A stretch of DNA of 64,000 bases from an uncultured Opitutales bacterium (GCA_900548275.1 URJY01000002.1:1-64000); one strand, 5' to 3'. Counted from the first letter of the stretch, positions 17,296 through 25,894 are shown. Notes: generated by a model from the sequence alone, not told the origin. Numbers and translations are program-made.

Positions 17296-18725
17296 TGCTC
17301 GACGAAGAAGTAATTGTAAAGGGCGCGAAAAACGGAAGCGAACACCTGCTGATTGTAAACATCCTGCTGATGTTGGCAGTCCCCGTGCTTATGCTCGGCG
17401 GAAACACGGAAATCGCCCGCGGAATTTTCATCGCAATGGGCATACTCGCCCCGCTCAACGTCGTAATCTACAAACGCACGTGGATTGACGCCGACGAATC
17501 GACGCTGCCGATGTACTTCCTTTCGCTGACCCCGTATATCGCATCGCTCGTGATAGCGGCGATGGGCACGCCCCTTCTCGCTTCCGACGAACTGGCTTCG
17601 AGCGAAATCTGGAAGTTCTCGGGGCTCGGCTCGGCGTTCTTTGCGTCGGCAAACGATTCGACAATGTCGGCGATAACCTCGGAACTTGCGACAATCGCGG
17701 CGGTGGCGTGCGCGCTTTCGATATTCTTCATAACGGACTCGCGCTACATAATCCGCCGAATATTCTTCTTTGCGTCGGCGGGTGCGGCGGTTCTGGCACT
17801 GCTCGGATTCGTCTACAAGGGCTTGGAAGCCCTGCCCCGCTTCATTCTGCCGTCGCTTGGCGAAAACTCGTTCGCAACGTTCAACGACGCCTCGCAGTGG
17901 TCGGCATTCGCGATTCTCTGGATGGGCGCGGCTCTCGTGATAGGCGCGTATACGTCGCAACGCTTCAGACTGGCAACGTTCCTGTACTCGCTGAAATTCC
18001 TGTCGATGCTTGCGGCGTTCGTCCTGCTTTTGAGCGTTTTGTTCTGCGGAACGCCGCTCGAGAGAACGCTCGCGCTATTCCTTACAAGCGCGGGCTACGC
18101 AATAATCTGCATAGATACAATTCCCACAAAAATAAACCTCGAACGGCACTGGACATCGAAATACGTGCAGTCGAAACACCGCAAATTGCGTCTGGCAATC
18201 CCCGCGGCGACATACGCGGCAGTCTCGATTCTTACGCTTGCATCGTCGGTCTGGGTCGGACTTTCGTCGTGGAACAACCCGAACGAACGCCTGATTGTCG
18301 ACGAAGACGCGCCGTTCTGCACGCTCGCCGAACGCAAGGCGGTCTACACCGACGCGCTGACGCTCCTAAAAGACGAGCCGCCGACAGGCTGGGGCACGGG
18401 GTCGTTCCCGAGCCTTTTCGCGTTCAAACAGGGAGCCGACCTGCGATGCGCGCCCTACCCGTCGCCGTATTCCGACCTGCTCCAAAAGCTGATAGAAAAC
18501 GGCATAGTCGGGCTTGTTTTGTGCGCGCTAACTCCCGTGGTGTTCTTTTTGAGATGGCTCTGGAAGCACGATTTCAGCAAATCTGGCGCGTTGATGTTCA
18601 TGACACTGGCGGGGGTTCTGGGGCTCGGAGTGTTCGATTATCCGTTCCAAAGCATAGCGGTGCTTGCAAGCTTCTGGATAATCCTGATGAGCGCATTCCG
18701 CTGGGACGACAGCCAAGTAAGGTAA
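17295..18725 (+). CDS. Polytopic membrane protein, O-antigen ligase/polymerase-like
   Basis: This is a 476-aa protein with about ten hydrophobic segments. A long extracytoplasmic loop near residues 330-400 contains GWGTGSFPSLFAFKQG and PSPYSDLLQKLIENGIVG. These resemble the conserved C-terminal loop of Wzy_C/WaaL proteins (G-G-G-F ... H/S-N/D-L-E-G). Such enzymes join or polymerise undecaprenyl-linked glycans at the outer face of the inner membrane. No glycosyltransferases lie nearby, so the substrate is unknown. The start codon overlaps the DJ-1 stop by 1 base. Confidence 0.72.
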   Translation: MLDEEVIVKGAKNGSEHLLIVNILLMLAVPVLMLGGNTEIARGIFIAMGILAPLNVVIYKRTWIDADESTLPMYFLSLTPYIASLVIAAMGTPLLASDELASSEIWKFSGLGSAFFASANDSTMSAITSELATIAAVACALSIFFITDSRYIIRRIFFFASAGAAVLALLGFVYKGLEALPRFILPSLGENSFATFNDASQWSAFAILWMGAALVIGAYTSQRFRLATFLYSLKFLSMLAAFVLLLSVLFCGTPLERTLALFLTSAGYAIICIDTIPTKINLERHWTSKYVQSKHRKLRLAIPAATYAAVSILTLASSVWVGLSSWNNPNERLIVDEDAPFCTLAERKAVYTDALTLLKDEPPTGWGTGSFPSLFAFKQGADLRCAPYPSPYSDLLQKLIENGIVGLVLCALTPVVFFLRWLWKHDFSKSGALMFMTLAGVLGLGVFDYPFQSIAVLASFWIILMSAFRWDDSQVR

Positions 18726-18750
18726 AAGCCCGCCGCTGCGGGTCTTTACC
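18721..18750 (+). terminator. Stem-loop at the end of the ligase-like gene
   Basis: GGTAAAAGCCCGC pairs with GCGGGTCTTTACC around a 4-base loop, with one mismatch and one G-U. It overlaps the stop codon. The T run after it is weak, so it may be an mRNA-end stabiliser rather than a strong terminator. Confidence 0.4.
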
Positions 18751-18815
18751 TGTGTCCGTTAAAAAAACAAAAAACGCTACAATTTTGGGGTGCACTACCG
18801 ATAAAGAGAAAACAC

Positions 18816-18844
18816 TTGACAGCGATATTCACTTTTTTTTATTA
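18816..18844 (+). promoter_or_regulatory. Probable promoter of the Panacea toxin-antitoxin module
   Basis: TTGACA, a 17-base spacer and TTATTA give a near-consensus sigma-70 promoter, ending about 16 bases before the antitoxin ATG. It is the best -35 match in the chromosomal part of the window and fits a self-contained, transferred unit. Confidence 0.65.
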
Positions 18845-18859
18845 GGCAACGGTTTTTTT

Positions 18860-19468
18860 ATGTTCAGCTATAAAAAGTCGGTAGAAATCTTGGCTTGGCT
18901 ACTCCGCAAATATAACGGGGCGGCAAGTAAGATATTGCTCATAAAGCTATTGTTTTTTGCGGACAAATACCACCTGAGAAAATACGGACGGACTGTATCG
19001 TCCGACGAATACAGGGCAATGAACTTCGGCCCGGTTGCGACAAAGACGCTTAGTATCGCAAATTTGGATGAAACTTGGCTTCCTGCATCGGCTTGCGCGT
19101 TGGCATCCGATGTTCTGGAATTGTCAAACGGCGGAAAACAGCTGAAGCTTATAAACGACATCCCTTCCACCGCATTGTCCGAATCCGACATCGAAGCATT
19201 GGACTTTGCCTATAATACTTTCGGCGACAAAAAACCATTCGAACTTGTCGAACTAACCCATAAATATCCCGAATGGGAAAAACACCAAAAAGAAATTCGT
19301 TCCGAAGAAAATCCGAACGGAAGAAAATCCGTTCCCATGGACGTACGCGACTTTTTGGATGAGCCGCCGAACGGGTTGAATCCGTGCTTCGAAATGACCG
19401 CCGAAGACAAGGACTTTATCTTAGACTTGATAAACGAATCGGAATCGTTTGATAAATTTTTCAAGTAG
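18860..19468 (+). CDS. Panacea-domain (DUF4065/GepA-like) antitoxin
   Basis: This is a 202-aa protein of the DUF4065/Panacea family. The hallmark is the N-terminal SVEILAWLLRKYNGAASKILLIKLLFFADKYHLRKYGRTVSSDEYRAMNFGPV region: helices, then Y-R/F-A-x-x-F/x-G-P-V. Panacea proteins are promiscuous antitoxins paired with many unrelated toxins, and are also found on phages and plasmids. It precedes a small gene with an 8-base gap, in the usual antitoxin-then-toxin order. Base composition is more A+T-rich than its neighbours, and the unit sits between a stem-loop and tRNA-Leu, consistent with horizontal transfer. Confidence 0.85.
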   Translation: MFSYKKSVEILAWLLRKYNGAASKILLIKLLFFADKYHLRKYGRTVSSDEYRAMNFGPVATKTLSIANLDETWLPASACALASDVLELSNGGKQLKLINDIPSTALSESDIEALDFAYNTFGDKKPFELVELTHKYPEWEKHQKEIRSEENPNGRKSVPMDVRDFLDEPPNGLNPCFEMTAEDKDFILDLINESESFDKFFK

Positions 19469-19475
19469 AGCGGTA

Positions 19476-19943
19476 ATGTCTCCCAATTTCGACCAGTTAA
19501 GGAAACTTGTTCTACGTTGCGGTTCCGTGCTTTACGGACATATAACCGATATAACCAGCACCGAACCGCATTATCTTATTCTGTTAAACAACAATCCGCA
19601 GGATGACGATGCTTTCGCCCTTGTCGTTGCATCGTCGAAAGTGGAACGGGTTTCGTATATTCGAAAACGCTACGGCGAAGATACCGTAGTCGAGATAGCA
19701 GCGGGAGTTGAAAGCTTTTTAAGCAAGCCAACGTATATAAACTGCAACGATGTAAAGCCGTTGCCGATTGCCTATATAAGAAGCAAGTACAACAACAAAG
19801 AGTTAAAATGCAAAGACGCAACGGTTTCGAAAGCGACATTGTCGAACATACTGCAATGCGTTAGAAACAGCCGCGTCGTGCCCGACGACATCAAAAATCT
19901 GCTTCCCCAGTGCGAAATGCCTCAAGACACCGCAAACAAGTAA
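19476..19943 (+). CDS. Putative toxin of the Panacea module (MazF/PemK-fold-like)
   Basis: This is a 155-aa small protein directly after the Panacea antitoxin. The start at 19476 leaves an 8-base gap; an upstream start inside the antitoxin gene is less likely. The segment GSVLYGHITDITSTEPHYLILLNNNP, then ALVVASSKVE, resembles the beta-barrel of type II MazF/PemK-like ribonucleases, where G-x-I and the following strands line the active site. I infer a toxin from position and this weak resemblance; catalytic residues are not certain. No homology to a restriction or mobile-element protein is visible. Confidence 0.6.
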   Translation: MSPNFDQLRKLVLRCGSVLYGHITDITSTEPHYLILLNNNPQDDDAFALVVASSKVERVSYIRKRYGEDTVVEIAAGVESFLSKPTYINCNDVKPLPIAYIRSKYNNKELKCKDATVSKATLSNILQCVRNSRVVPDDIKNLLPQCEMPQDTANK

Positions 19944-19973
19944 AACACGAAAGGGAAAAATCGGGAAGAAACC

Positions 19974-20056
19974 TACTCGGGACGGGACTCGAACCCGTAC
20001 GGCCGTTAAGCCAGCGGATTTTAAGTCCGCTGCGTCTACCATTCCGCCACCCGAGC
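19974..20056 (-). tRNA. tRNA-Leu (anticodon UAA)
   Basis: The minus strand folds as a class II tRNA of 83 nt. The acceptor GCTCGGG pairs with CCCGAGT, and the anticodon stem GCGGA/TCCGC holds the loop CTTAAAA (anticodon TAA). There is a long variable arm and a T arm GGG-TTCGAGT-CCC. It reads UUA and UUG codons. CCA is not encoded. It lies convergent to the Panacea module, a typical transfer hot spot. Confidence 0.95.
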
Positions 20057-20246
20057 TAAGTTGTTTATGTATTCGAATGCTCGCAGATAGGCGGCGGCAA
20101 GTCAAAACTTTTCGGCGCGTTTTCGAACATTGCCGCGCCCTGCGATGTCGAACTTTATGGCGGCGGCATTTTTCCAAACCAATTCGCCCGACGCTCGACG
20201 CCACGAAAAAAACAATCGCAAAACCGTAAAAATTAAATTGAAGCTT

Positions 20247-20262
20247 TCCGAAAATTTTCGGA
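20247..20262. promoter_or_regulatory. Palindrome in the metX promoter region
   Basis: TCCGAAAATTTTCGGA is a perfect 16-bp palindrome about 22 bases before the metX ATG. It lies between a TTGAAG box and TATAAG. It may be an operator for the metX-metW unit, although palindromes of this length can arise by chance. Confidence 0.4.
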
Positions 20263-20284
20263 TTATAAGGGCGATATAAACAAT

Positions 20285-21433
20285 ATGAACGATTCGGATA
20301 CAGTCTTACATCGCGAAAAATTCGGCGGGGATGTCGGGTTTGTCGAGTTTTCCGACTTCTCGTGCAACGAACCGCTCGACTTCGAACTCGGCGGCAGGCT
20401 CGACTCGTTCAACGTGCGCTACGAAACTTACGGCAGGCTCAACGAAGATAAATCCAACGCCATCCTCGTCTGCCACGCGCTCACGGGCGACCACCACTGC
20501 GCGGGCGTCTACAGTATGCGCGACAAAAAATCGGGCTGGTGGAACAACATCATAGGCCCCGAAAAGCCGCTCGACACGAACAAATATTTTGTAATCTGCT
20601 CGAACTGCATCGGCGGCTGCCGCGGCACGACGGGCCCCTCGTCGATAAACCCAAAGACGGGCGAACGCTACAACCTCACCTTCCCCGCGGTTACGATACG
20701 CGATATGGTCGCGGTTCAGGAACGCCTCGTTTCGCATTTGGGAATAAAAAAGTTGGCGATGGTCATAGGCGGTTCGATGGGCGGAATGCAGGCTCTGCAA
20801 TGGGCTATCGACTTCCCCGACAGGCTCGAAAGGGTCTGCGCCCTCGCGACCACTTCGCGCCTGAATGCGCAGTCGATTGCCTTCAACGAAGTCGGCAGGT
20901 CGGCGATTATGCAGGACCCCGTCTGGAACGGCGGCAACTACGAGCTTGCCCGCGTGCCGAGCGTCGGGCTTGGAATCGCCCGAATGATGGCGCACATAAC
21001 CTACCTTTCGGACAAGGGGCTCGACGAAAAATTCGGGCGCGAGCACAAGAAAATTGCGGGCGATACAATCTTCAAGCCGTCTTTCGAGATTGAAAACTAC
21101 CTGCACTATCAGGGGCAGAGTTTCGTCAACCGTTTCGACGCGAACACGTATCTCTACTTTACCCGCGCGCTCGACCTGTTCGACCTGCGCAACTACGGCG
21201 GCAGCCTCGAGGCGGCGTTCGAAAACGTAAGGGCGAAGACGCTCGTAGTAGGCTTTACGTCGGACTGGCTGTTCCCGCCCGCGCAAAACCGCGAAATAGT
21301 AAAGGCGTTGTTGCGTCTGGGCAAAACCGCATCGTACGCCGAAATCGAGAGCGACTTGGGGCACGACTCGTTTCTGATTCACTCGCCCAAGCTTTACAAT
21401 TTAGTGGAGTACTTTTTAAATGTCGGAGAGTAA
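20285..21433 (+). CDS. metX: Homoserine O-acetyltransferase
   Basis: This transferase acylates homoserine from an acyl-CoA (usually acetyl-CoA) as the first committed step of methionine synthesis. It has an alpha/beta-hydrolase fold with nucleophile Ser164 in GGSMGGMQ, Asp in GFTSDWLFPP and His in DLGHDSFL. Conserved CHALTGDHH and TGPSSINPKTG segments identify MetX. Its 382-aa length is typical. Some MetX-like enzymes use succinyl-CoA, and this cannot be settled here. metW overlaps its end by 14 bases, as in many bacteria. A palindrome precedes the gene. Confidence 0.95.
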   Translation: MNDSDTVLHREKFGGDVGFVEFSDFSCNEPLDFELGGRLDSFNVRYETYGRLNEDKSNAILVCHALTGDHHCAGVYSMRDKKSGWWNNIIGPEKPLDTNKYFVICSNCIGGCRGTTGPSSINPKTGERYNLTFPAVTIRDMVAVQERLVSHLGIKKLAMVIGGSMGGMQALQWAIDFPDRLERVCALATTSRLNAQSIAFNEVGRSAIMQDPVWNGGNYELARVPSVGLGIARMMAHITYLSDKGLDEKFGREHKKIAGDTIFKPSFEIENYLHYQGQSFVNRFDANTYLYFTRALDLFDLRNYGGSLEAAFENVRAKTLVVGFTSDWLFPPAQNREIVKALLRLGKTASYAEIESDLGHDSFLIHSPKLYNLVEYFLNVGE

Positions 21434-22049
21434 AAACGTAAAATCGCTCTCGAAGCGGAAAATAGAGCTTAGGACAATCGGCGAATGGATTGCCGAAGGC
21501 GAAAGCGTGCTCGACCTCGGCTGCGGGCGCGGCATACTCCTCAGCGAACTCGCGCGCCAGAAGAACATCTACGGCGTGGGGGTCGATTCCGACTTCGAGA
21601 AAATCTCGCGCGCAATCAAGCGCGGCGTGAACGCATACCACGGCGACATTATGGACCTGCTCTCGGCGTTCGACGACGACTCGTTCGACTGGATTATCTG
21701 TTCGCGCACCCTCCCCGAGCTTGAAAACGCGAAGGCGGTCGTTTCGGAGGCGTTGCGCGTGGGCAAGCGCGTGGCGGTCGGGTTCGTCAACCACGCGTAC
21801 TGGCGCAACAGGCTGAATATGGCGGTTCGCGGCGAAAGAATCGTCAACGAAGTCTTCCCCGCCAAGTGGGATTCCGCCCGCCCGATGAACGCGATTTCGG
21901 TAAATTCCTTTAAAGAATTTTGCACCGAAAACGATATAGCTATAGCGCGCTCCCACTTTCTGCTGGGAGACTGGGAGAGACCGTGCAAATTTTTCCCGAA
22001 CCTGTTTTCGGGATACGCGATTTTCGAAATTTTAAAAAAGGCAAAATAA
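21420..22049 (+). CDS. metW: MetW, SAM-dependent methyltransferase-fold partner of MetX
   Basis: This is a 209-aa protein with Rossmann motif VLDLGCGRGILLSELARQKN, followed by GVGVDSDFEKISRAIKRGVN, which matches MetW. MetW is needed for, and in some bacteria forms a complex with, MetX in homoserine acylation, although its own methyltransferase activity is unclear. The gene overlaps metX by 14 bases and abuts clpP without a gap, so metX-metW-clpP may be one transcript. Confidence 0.93.
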   Translation: MSESKNVKSLSKRKIELRTIGEWIAEGESVLDLGCGRGILLSELARQKNIYGVGVDSDFEKISRAIKRGVNAYHGDIMDLLSAFDDDSFDWIICSRTLPELENAKAVVSEALRVGKRVAVGFVNHAYWRNRLNMAVRGERIVNEVFPAKWDSARPMNAISVNSFKEFCTENDIAIARSHFLLGDWERPCKFFPNLFSGYAIFEILKKAK

Positions 22050-22640
22050 ATGAACGAAAAAGAATGCGAAAAAAAGGACGGGCAAAAGGCAAACCCGCTC
22101 GCAAACGAAATCAACAAGCGTTTCCTCGACGAGCGCAAAATTTTCCTGTGGGACGAAGTGAGCGACGAAAGTTCGGCGGAAATCGTCCGCAAGCTCCTGT
22201 ATCTGGATATGCTCGACCACGAAAAGGAAATCACGCTCTATATGAGCACCCCCGGCGGCTCGATAAGCGCGGGTATGGCGGTCTACGACACGATGAAGCT
22301 CATCAAAGCCCCCGTCAAGGTGGTTGTCGTGGGAATCGCAATGAGTATGGGCTCGATTCTGCTTTCCGCCGCGCCCAAGGGCAGACGCTTTCTCTTCCCG
22401 AGCGCAAGGATTATGATTCACCAGCCCCTCATAATGGGCGAAATGAGCGGCACTGCGGTGGATATGCACATTCAGGCGATGGAGCTTGAGCGCATGCGCG
22501 AAGAGCTCAACAAGATTCTCGCCGAAGCCTCGGGGCAGCCGCTCGAAAAGATTGCCGCCGACACAGACCGCGACTTCTTTATGACCGCGCAGGAGGCAAT
22601 CGACTATGGCTTGGCGGACGGCATCGTCGGCGAGCTTTAA
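22050..22640 (+). CDS. clpP: ATP-dependent Clp protease proteolytic subunit
   Basis: This is a serine protease that forms a double heptameric ring and degrades proteins unfolded by ClpX or ClpA/C. The triad is Ser99 (GIAMSMGS), His124 (IMIHQPL) and Asp near 173 (AADTDRDFFM), with the family spacing. At 196 aa it is the standard size with a short N-terminal extension. It follows metW directly, an unusual neighbour, since clpP usually precedes clpX. No clpX is in the window, so this could be a second clpP paralogue. Confidence 0.95.
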   Translation: MNEKECEKKDGQKANPLANEINKRFLDERKIFLWDEVSDESSAEIVRKLLYLDMLDHEKEITLYMSTPGGSISAGMAVYDTMKLIKAPVKVVVVGIAMSMGSILLSAAPKGRRFLFPSARIMIHQPLIMGEMSGTAVDMHIQAMELERMREELNKILAEASGQPLEKIAADTDRDFFMTAQEAIDYGLADGIVGEL

Positions 22641-22695
22641 TCCGCCCGATTCCGTTTTTTCGATAGAAGACAAAACAACAAACGAAGGCACGAAT

Positions 22696-23133
22696 ATGAA
22701 AAAAATCGTAATTGCACTGGCGGCATTCCTGACCGCACTTTCGGCAAACGCCGAGGAAAAGGTGATATCGTTCAACGCGCTTCCGATGGCGGCGCAGCAG
22801 TTCGCGAACGCAAACTTCGCGGGCAAACAGATGGCGTCGGCGCAGATGGAGACAATGCTCTTCGGCGCGATTGTCGAAGACTACAAGGTTGTCTACACCG
22901 ACGGCACGGAAATAGAATTCAACGACTCGGGCAACTGGACGAAAATCAAGGCGAAAACCTCGTCAGTCCCCGCCGACCTCGTGCCCGAAAAAATCAGACA
23001 ATACGTAAAGGCGAACTTCAAGAACTCGCCGATTGTCGTTCTCGAGCGCAAGTCGTCGGGCTACAAAGTGGAACTCGCCTCCAAGCAGGAGCTGAAGTTC
23101 GACCCCAACTTCATCTTCGTGGGTCTGGACTAA
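22696..23133 (+). CDS. Secreted PepSY-like (BLIP-like) protein
   Basis: This is a 145-aa exported protein. The signal peptide MKKIVIALAAFLTALSANA is followed by two PepSY-like repeats: LPMAAQQFANANFAG ... DYKVVYTDGTEIEFNDSGNW, and VPEKIRQYVKANFKNS ... GYKVELASKQELKFDPNF. This is the DUF2874 pattern common in Bacteroidota and Verrucomicrobiota. The function is unknown; a periplasmic inhibitory or binding role is often suggested. It starts in an AATATG context and ends before a strong shared terminator. Confidence 0.8.
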   Translation: MKKIVIALAAFLTALSANAEEKVISFNALPMAAQQFANANFAGKQMASAQMETMLFGAIVEDYKVVYTDGTEIEFNDSGNWTKIKAKTSSVPADLVPEKIRQYVKANFKNSPIVVLERKSSGYKVELASKQELKFDPNFIFVGLD

Positions 23134-23147
23134 TCCGCACCCGAACA

Positions 23148-23195
23148 AAAAAAACGGCGGCAACGGAAAAATTCTCCGAGCCGCCGTTTTTTTTT
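23148..23195. terminator. Bidirectional terminator
   Basis: ACGGCGGC and GCCGCCGT arms are flanked by A and T runs. They lie between the PepSY-like gene (plus) and the convergent DUF1805 gene (minus). Confidence 0.85.
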
Positions 23196-23208
23196 GCGTC
23201 CGCAAATT

Positions 23209-23493
23209 CTACCTGTCCATCAGCGCGAGCGCGTCCGCGCCCGCCATCCCGAGCTTTACGCCCATCGCCTCAGCCGCCTTCGACACCGCAACGACGGGTT
23301 TTGCCGCCATATCGGCATACGAATTTACGCCCGTTACAATCGCCAAGACATCGCCCAACTTGTCGGCGGTCTCCGTTTTGACATAGCCGCACGCAAGCAT
23401 TCCAGACTTCGCGGAAATAACGAGCATCGAAGCGTTGGTTGTGGGAATTGTGTATCCCGTGTATGTCCTGCCGTTGAAAACTACTTTGTCCAT
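23209..23493 (-). CDS. DUF1805 (YunC-like) protein
   Basis: This is a 94-aa cytoplasmic protein matching the DUF1805 pattern: VVFNGRTYTGYTIPTTNASMLVISAKSG, then GMLACGYVKTETADKLGD and AAEAMGVKLGMAGADAL. The C-G-Y segment with its invariant cysteine is typical of the family, represented by Bacillus YunC, whose role is unknown. It stands alone between convergent and divergent neighbours. Confidence 0.8.
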   Translation of the reverse strand: MDKVVFNGRTYTGYTIPTTNASMLVISAKSGMLACGYVKTETADKLGDVLAIVTGVNSYADMAAKPVVAVSKAAEAMGVKLGMAGADALALMDR

Positions 23494-23592
23494 TTTTTAT
23501 CCTCTCGGCGGAATTGAACGCATTTTTAGGCGAATGTGAAGAATAATTTGTTGTGGATTTTCGAAAAAAAATTCCGTATACATTTTTGTGCA

Positions 23593-24129
23593 ATGAAAAA
23601 AATCCTGATTTTTACATCCGTCCTCGCCCTCTGCGCGGGGTGCACGTCAACCTCCGAAAGGGAATCGGCGCAAAAGTTGAAGGAAGCGGCAATGCAGCCG
23701 ATGGCGCACGAAGCCGAAATCGCCACACAGGCGGACTCCGCGTGCCCCGTCGAAGAGCCGTACAAGTCGCGCTTGGCGAACACGACTTGGAAGCCCGTCT
23801 TCCTAATCGACCGAAAGAACGCCCCGATGCCCGATTCCGCCGATGAATTCGTTTTCCTGCGATTCGGAAGCGACCTTAAAATCAACGGGATGTCGGGCAA
23901 CAACCTGTTCGGCGGCAACGTTGTGATAGGCAGAAACGGCTCGTTCGCAACGTCGAATATGTTCAGCACGCGCCGAATGGGTCCCTACGGTCAATACGAA
24001 TACAAGTTCTTGCAGGCAATCGAGAAGTCGAACCGCATATACCTTTCCGACTCCGACAAAAAGCTCAAGCTTATGCGCGACAAGGAAACGCTAATCGAGT
24101 TCGTAAAAATCCGCAATATTGAAAAATGA
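23593..24129 (+). CDS. META/HslJ-like lipoprotein
   Basis: This is a 178-aa predicted lipoprotein. Signal peptide MKKILIFTSVLALCAGC ends in a lipobox (L-C-A-G-C), so Cys17 would be acylated. After a charged linker, LANTTWKPVFLI ... FVFLRFGSDLKINGMSGNNLFGGNV resembles the META/HslJ domain (W-x-L ... G-C/G-N). Roles of this domain include heat-shock and copper or antibiotic tolerance, but none is established here. The stop overlaps the next gene's start (ATGA). Confidence 0.78.
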   Translation: MKKILIFTSVLALCAGCTSTSERESAQKLKEAAMQPMAHEAEIATQADSACPVEEPYKSRLANTTWKPVFLIDRKNAPMPDSADEFVFLRFGSDLKINGMSGNNLFGGNVVIGRNGSFATSNMFSTRRMGPYGQYEYKFLQAIEKSNRIYLSDSDKKLKLMRDKETLIEFVKIRNIEK

Positions 24130-24431
24130 GCTCGGAAACCGTAATCGTCTGGGCGGGGCTGAAAATCAAGCCCGAGTCGGTCGAAATTTTCGAAAGACGC
24201 GCCGCCGAAGTAATCGAACAGACGCGACGCGAGCCGAAGTGCCTGCGCTACGACCTCCTGCGCGACACCTCCGACCCTACCGTATTCTATTTCTTCGAGG
24301 AGTACGCCGACGACGACGCCTACCAAGCCCACCGCGCAATGCCCTATATGCCCGTGTTCCGCGACTTCAGGGCGACCGTAGTGGACAAATACCTCGGGAT
24401 AAGAATACTGCGCGAAACGGGCGCGCGCTGA
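24126..24431 (+). CDS. Antibiotic biosynthesis monooxygenase (ABM) domain protein
   Basis: This is a 101-aa single ABM ferredoxin-like domain. Marks are IVWAGLKIKPESVEIFERRAAEVIEQTRREPKCLRYDLLRDTSDPTVFYFFEEYADDDAYQAHRA, in which E-P-x-C-L-x-Y and the F-E-x-Y-x-D-x-x-A-x-x-x-H pattern are characteristic. Relatives include YgiN-type quinol monooxygenases and haem-independent oxygenases. The real substrate is unknown. It overlaps the META lipoprotein gene by 4 bases, so the two are co-translated. Confidence 0.85.
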   Translation: MSSETVIVWAGLKIKPESVEIFERRAAEVIEQTRREPKCLRYDLLRDTSDPTVFYFFEEYADDDAYQAHRAMPYMPVFRDFRATVVDKYLGIRILRETGAR

Positions 24432-24576
24432 AGTCTGCACCGAATGTTCGGGCTGCCCGCCCCTATGCGTTTTTTGCTTGAGAAATGCGCAAAGCGCGCT
24501 TGAATTTCCCACAACGAAAACGTCGGCGGCTTCGTCCGAATGTACATTTCAAACACAACCAACAACAAAAAACAAT

Positions 24577-25794
24577 ATGTCAATCACACTAAGATTAAAG
24601 CTAAGCCTGATGATGTTCCTGCAGTTTATGCTCGTGGCGTCGTTCTGGGTTCAACTGTCGAGCTATCTCGACAAAATGCACGTAACGGGCACGATGTTCG
24701 CGCTGATTATGTCGACAATGGCAATCGGTTCGATTTTCTCGCCTATGGTGGGTATGTTCGCCGACAGGGTTGCCAACAGCGAAAAGGTGCTCTTTGTGCT
24801 CAATGCGCTCGTCGCCCTGTTGCTTCTCGCGACGTTCCTTACGACAAGTCCGACGGCGATTTTCATCTTCCTGTGCCTTGCGATGTGCGCGTATATGCCC
24901 ACTTGGGGGCTGACATCCTCAATCGCGATGGTCAACAGCACGCCCGAAGCGTTCCCGAGCATCAGGGTTTTCGGCTCGCTCGGTTGGGTCTGCGCGGCGG
25001 TTTTCGCGCTCGGCGCAAAATTCCTTTTCGACGCCGAAATCGACGGCACGTCAATACCGCTTGCCTGCGGCGCGGCGGTAGCGGCAGTAGCGGCGATATT
25101 CGCCCTTTTCCTGCCCGCAACGCCCCCGAAGGCAAAGGGCGAACCGATGTCGGTTGCGGACGCACTCGGGTTGCGCGCATTCGGTATGCTTAAGGACCGC
25201 AATATGGCGGTCTTTATGTTCTGCGTCGTGGTCTGGACGGTTGCATTTACAATCTACTGGATGTACGGTTCGTTCCTTGCAAGCCTCGGAGTAAAGAACA
25301 TCACGCCCACGCTCAATGTCGGACAGGTTTCGGAGCTTGCATTTATGCTGCTCATCCCCGTTGCGGTTAAGACAATCGGATTCAAAAACACGATGGGATT
25401 GGGTATCTTGGCGATGTTCGCGCGCTACATTCTCAGCGCGTTCGCGCCCGAATGCGCGGGCTTGTACTGGGGTGCAATCGCGGTGCACGGAATCATCTTC
25501 GGATTCTTCTTCGTCGCGGCGCAGATGTACATCGACAAGAAGGCTTCCGCGGACATCAAGGCGCAGGCGCAGGGCTTGTACTTCTTCTTCTACGGAGTTG
25601 CACAAATTATCGGCACGTTCTTCTCGGCGGAACTGATTCAAAGCCACACAGTAAAGGCAATCGAGGGCGCGGCGCAAATCGAGGGCGCAACTACGACCGA
25701 CTGGCAGGCGATATTCTTCATCGAGGCGGCAATCTCGGGCGCGCTTCTGGTGTTCTTCTACCTGTTCTTCAGGAACGACGTAAAGAACGCGTAA
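24577..25794 (+). CDS. MFS transporter, nucleoside:H+ symporter (NupG/XapB) type
   Basis: This is a 405-aa, 12-helix inner-membrane transporter. The order of helices and motifs LMMFLQFMLVASFWVQLSSYL, then IGSIFSPMVGMFADRVANSEKVL, and RVFGSLGWVCAAV matches the nucleoside:H+ symporter branch of the major facilitator superfamily. Nucleoside import with protons is the likely role, linking with salvage enzymes elsewhere. It starts in an AATATG context; an upstream in-frame start lacks membrane character. A terminator follows. Confidence 0.87.
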   Translation: MSITLRLKLSLMMFLQFMLVASFWVQLSSYLDKMHVTGTMFALIMSTMAIGSIFSPMVGMFADRVANSEKVLFVLNALVALLLLATFLTTSPTAIFIFLCLAMCAYMPTWGLTSSIAMVNSTPEAFPSIRVFGSLGWVCAAVFALGAKFLFDAEIDGTSIPLACGAAVAAVAAIFALFLPATPPKAKGEPMSVADALGLRAFGMLKDRNMAVFMFCVVVWTVAFTIYWMYGSFLASLGVKNITPTLNVGQVSELAFMLLIPVAVKTIGFKNTMGLGILAMFARYILSAFAPECAGLYWGAIAVHGIIFGFFFVAAQMYIDKKASADIKAQAQGLYFFFYGVAQIIGTFFSAELIQSHTVKAIEGAAQIEGATTTDWQAIFFIEAAISGALLVFFYLFFRNDVKNA

Positions 25795-25813
25795 AAAACG
25801 CCGAAGATTTCGA

Positions 25814-25849
25814 AAACGGGGTTTCCGCAAAGGAAGCTCCGTTTTTTTT
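25814..25849 (+). terminator. Rho-independent terminator after the MFS gene
   Basis: ACGG-GTTTCC and GGAA-CTCCGT arms around GCAAA are followed by eight Ts, 20 bases after the MFS stop codon. Confidence 0.8.
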
Positions 25850-25894
25850 GCGCCAATGCGCCGAATTTGACCGACGCAGAAAGGGATTTTTTTG

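Noticed and set aside
20057..20284. SAM riboswitch before metX
   Set aside because: I could not find the conserved core of any SAM riboswitch class in this stretch; only the palindrome and a promoter-like site stand out.
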